DNA of 8,551 nucleotides. Source: Rudanella sp. Lineage in GTDB: Bacteria > Bacteroidota > Bacteroidia > Cytophagales > Spirosomataceae. Every line of letters begins with the position of its first letter. Within the stretch, counting starts at the first letter, position 1. The notes beneath the pieces were generated by a model. That model ran no database searches, was not told the DNA's origin, and worked only from the letters and a program-made list of their open reading frames with translations. A program made the translations under genes and the position numbers. The DNA lies in NCBI GenBank assembly GCA_026785985.1, contig JAJAYX010000630.1, positions 1 to 8,551 on the forward strand, in the 5' to 3' direction. Below are positions 6,450-8,551 of the stretch, piece after piece.

Positions 6450-6463
6450 CTATATATTACAAC

Positions 6464-8551
6464 ATGGCCGATTACAACCACCGCGAGACTGAGCAAAAAT
6501 GGCGTAAATTCTGGGACGAAAACCAGACATACCGCACCGATAACAACAGCGCAAAACCAAAGTTTTACGTCCTTGATATGTTCCCGTATCCATCGGGGGC
6601 GGGGCTGCATGTAGGGCATCCGCTGGGCTACATCGCGTCGGATATTGTGTCGCGGTATAAGCGATTGGTGGGGTTCAATGTGTTGCACCCAATGGGGTTC
6701 GACTCGTTTGGCCTGCCCGCCGAGCAGTACGCCATTCAAACGGGGCAGCACCCGGCTATTACGACTGAGGCCAACATTGCCACCTACATTGAGCAACTCA
6801 AGCAGATCGGCTTCAGCTACGACTGGAGCCGGGAGGTACGCACCTCCGACCCTGCTTACTACAAGTGGACGCAGTGGATTTTCATGGAGTTGTTTCGGTC
6901 GTGGTACAACAAAGACACCAACCGGGCCGAACCCATCGAGACGCTGTATCGCAAGTTTGCAACCAACGGCATCACCGATGTCAACGCCGTTTGCGATGAA
7001 GACTCGCCACGGTTTACAGCGGCTGAGTGGAACGCTATGTCGAAGACGGAATCGTATGAGTTGTCGCTAAACTATCGCCTGACCTACGTGGCCAATGCCG
7101 TGGTGAACTGGTGCCCGGCCCTGGGAACGGTTTTGGCCAACGACGAGGTGAAAGATGGCGTGTCGGAGCGGGGCGGCTACCCGGTGGAGCAAAAACTGAT
7201 GCGCCAATGGATGATGCGCATTACGGCCTACGCTGACCGGCTGCTCACGGGCTTGGACACCGTCGACTGGACGGAATCGCTCAAAGAGCAGCAACGCAAC
7301 TGGATCGGCAAATCGGTGGGAGCGAGTGTGAAGTTCGCCCTCTCATCCCCTTCCTCCATTCCCTCCTTCATTGACGTTTTCACGACCCGCGTCGATACCA
7401 TTTACGGGGTGTCGTTTATGGTGTTGGCCCCGGAGCATGAACTGGTGCCCAGCCTGACCACCAACGAGCAGCGTGAAGCCGTGGAAGCCTATACTCAGGC
7501 GGCCAAACTCCGCTCGGAGCGTGACCGTATGGCCGATGTGAAAGTGGTTTCGGGGGTGTTCACGGGTAGTTACTGCCTGAATCCGCTGAACAACGAGAAG
7601 GTGCCCATTTTCCTGGCCGACTATGTATTGGCTGGCTATGGTACGGGTGCGGTGATGGCCGTTCCCTCCGGCGACCAACGCGATTATCTGTTTGCCAAAC
7701 ACTTCAACCTGCCCATTATCCCGATTCTCGATGCGCAGAAAGACATTGATCATCAGGCCGATAATACCAAAGAAGGTCACTACATCAATTCCGGCATTAT
7801 CAACGGAATGACTTACAAAGAGGCCACTGCAACGTTGATTGCGTGGCTTGAAGAACACGGTCTGTCGCACGGGGGGTTGGGCAAAGGCAAAATCAACTTC
7901 CGAATGCGCGACGCGGTGTTCAGCCGCCAACGCTACTGGGGTGAACCCGTGCCGGTATATTTCCGCGATGGCGGTTCGACGGGTCGATTACCTTACCTGA
8001 TTGATGAGCAGGACCTGCCACTCGAATTGCCCGTTGTGGATAAGTATCTACCCACCGAAACCGGCGAACCACCGCTGGGCCGGGCCGAGGACTGGAAATA
8101 CCACCCCACCCCGGCCCTCCCCGGTAGGGAGGGAGATGAATACGAGTACGAACTCTCAACCATGCCCGGCTGGGCGGGGTCGTCGTTTTACTGGTATCGG
8201 TATATGGACCCGAACAACCCGAACGAGTTTGCCAGCCGCGAAGCCATTAACTACTGGCAAAATGTTGACCTGTACATCGGCGGCACCGAACACGCCACCG
8301 GCCACCTGCTCTACAGCCGTTTCTGGAACAAGTTTCTATTCGACCGGGGCTATGTGCCACAGGATGAACCGTTTAAGAAGCTGATAAATCAGGGCATGAT
8401 TCAGGGACGGAGCAATTTTGTGTATCGGCTGAACACGCCCCAAACTCAGCAAGGTGATATGAAGGGAGAGTTCAAGTTTAAGCAGATGAAATCAGAAAAC
8501 ATTTCACCCATATACATATCAAAAAACACTTTAAGTGAGTTGAAAGAACAC
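6464..8551 (+). CDS. leuS: Leucyl-tRNA synthetase, 3' end beyond window
   Basis: Class I cytoplasmic aminoacyl-tRNA synthetase that charges tRNA-Leu with leucine using ATP and hydrolyses mischarged tRNA. One open frame runs without a stop from the ATG at 6464 to the last base, giving 696 codons; full-length bacterial enzymes are about 850-940 aa, so the C-terminus, including KMSKS and the anticodon-binding part, lies outside. The N-terminus [13 protein letters not shown] is typical of the family. The HIGH-type motif is HVGH (49-52, in [13 protein letters not shown]), followed by [20 protein letters not shown]. The CP1 editing domain begins near NWIGKS (279) and has the Thr-rich TTRVDT (307-312) and [17 protein letters not shown] (391-407). 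The catalytic core resumes at [10 protein letters not shown] (565-574) and [25 protein letters not shown]. Oddities: a 13-codon palindromic insert at H547-E559, a Ser/Pro-rich pyrimidine tract at residues 292-303, and an AT-rich end at residues 667-696. An in-frame ATG at 6425 is a less likely start. Confidence 0.97.
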   Translation, partial: MADYNHRETEQKWRKFWDENQTYRTDNNSAKPKFYVLDMFPYPSGAGLHVGHPLGYIASDIVSRYKRLVGFNVLHPMGFDSFGLPAEQYAIQTGQHPAITTEANIATYIEQLKQIGFSYDWSREVRTSDPAYYKWTQWIFMELFRSWYNKDTNRAEPIETLYRKFATNGITDVNAVCDEDSPRFTAAEWNAMSKTESYELSLNYRLTYVANAVVNWCPALGTVLANDEVKDGVSERGGYPVEQKLMRQWMMRITAYADRLLTGLDTVDWTESLKEQQRNWIGKSVGASVKFALSSPSSIPSFIDVFTTRVDTIYGVSFMVLAPEHELVPSLTTNEQREAVEAYTQAAKLRSERDRMADVKVVSGVFTGSYCLNPLNNEKVPIFLADYVLAGYGTGAVMAVPSGDQRDYLFAKHFNLPIIPILDAQKDIDHQADNTKEGHYINSGIINGMTYKEATATLIAWLEEHGLSHGGLGKGKINFRMRDAVFSRQRYWGEPVPVYFRDGGSTGRLPYLIDEQDLPLELPVVDKYLPTETGEPPLGRAEDWKYHPTPALPGREGDEYEYELSTMPGWAGSSFYWYRYMDPNNPNEFASREAINYWQNVDLYIGGTEHATGHLLYSRFWNKFLFDRGYVPQDEPFKKLINQGMIQGRSNFVYRLNTPQTQQGDMKGEFKFKQMKSENISPIYISKNTLSELKEH
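7338..7372 (+). repeat. Polypyrimidine tract within leuS editing domain
   Basis: 32 of 35 bases are C or T. The tract encodes [10 protein letters not shown] (within residues 292-303), just before the TTRVDT editing motif, in a surface loop whose sequence varies among LeuRS enzymes. It reads as low-complexity loop expansion and not as a functional element. Confidence 0.35.
8102..8140 (+). repeat. In-frame palindromic repeat unit inside leuS
   Basis: Thirteen codons ([13 protein letters not shown]) lie between GRAEDWKY and [11 protein letters not shown]. The core is a perfect 7-bp inverted repeat, CCCTCCC (8115-8121) and GGGAGGG (8127-8133), with the loop CGGTA, preceded by a C-rich run with two CCCCGG copies (8109-8114, 8119-8124). 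The composition and palindrome resemble the short dispersed GC-rich repeats found in many bacterial genomes (recalled, not searched). The length is a multiple of three, so the frame is kept. Confidence 0.5.

Noticed and set aside
6401..6463. T-box or other tRNA-sensing riboswitch in the leuS leader
   Set aside because: The leader is only about 60 nt with one simple hairpin; no T-box sequence or specifier loop is visible, and T-boxes are not expected in Bacteroidota.
6645..7070. Plus-strand open frame in another register within leuS
   Set aside because: The LeuRS frame reads continuously through it with conserved motifs, and the alternative product is low-complexity Ser/Thr/Arg.
7343..7930. 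Long minus-strand open frame inside leuS
   Set aside because: It lies fully antisense to conserved LeuRS editing-domain codons, has no recognisable domain, and is explained by codon bias of the plus-strand gene.
7920..8159. Minus-strand frame encoding a Pro/Gly-rich peptide ([10 protein letters not shown])
   Set aside because: Such peptides are typical spurious translations of GC-rich palindromic repeats; the DNA repeat is the real signal and is reported as such.
6464..8551. Possible frameshift in leuS, since no complete open frame closes within the window
   Set aside because: Codon-by-codon reading gave an uninterrupted frame to the last base with motifs in the correct order; it is simply cut by the window edge.

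Overview
The window looks like a chromosomal segment from a Bacteroidota bacterium, most likely Cytophagales and near Spirosoma and relatives. Four things point there. The leucyl-tRNA synthetase reads like the Bacteroidota type ([22 protein letters not shown]). A four-TM LytS-type kinase sits beside a LytTR regulator. The FAS1 lipoprotein has a charged CKKDD N-terminus. The best promoter-like motif fits the Bacteroidota TAnnTTTG pattern rather than a sigma70 -10 box. This placement comes from reading the proteins, with no database search. Base composition is moderately GC-rich, except for the last ~90 bases.

Layout: positions 1-6375 carry six genes, all on the minus strand; leuS runs divergently on the plus strand from 6464 and leaves the window. 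Reading the minus strand in transcription order from the divergent point: (i) a large multi-pass membrane protein (4591-6363), probably a GT-C-like glycosyltransferase of unknown substrate; (ii) a two-domain fasciclin (FAS1) lipoprotein (3514-4404); (iii) a LytS-type histidine kinase (2385-3431, possibly from 3461) overlapping by 4 bp the start of its LytTR response regulator (1627-2388); (iv) 28 bp further on, a small outer-membrane beta-barrel protein (849-1598); (v) after a 264-bp gap, a secreted, degenerate DUF305-like protein (24-584). Genes (iii) and (iv) look like one operon of sensor, regulator and envelope protein, all concerned with the cell surface.

The most interesting non-coding signals are three. 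A perfect 11-bp hairpin with a T-rich tail lies between the fasciclin gene and the kinase, with the furthest-upstream kinase ATG in its loop. A perfect 9-bp inverted repeat lies in the leuS leader, downstream of a TATTTTTG promoter-like motif. A palindromic GC-rich unit lies in-frame inside leuS (13 codons, 8102-8140) and resembles a dispersed genomic repeat captured by a coding sequence. The visible end of leuS also turns sharply AT-rich. No CRISPR array, IS element, tRNA or rRNA was seen, and I see no obviously new multigene system; the window is mostly ordinary chromosome with a few unusual regulatory and repeat features.
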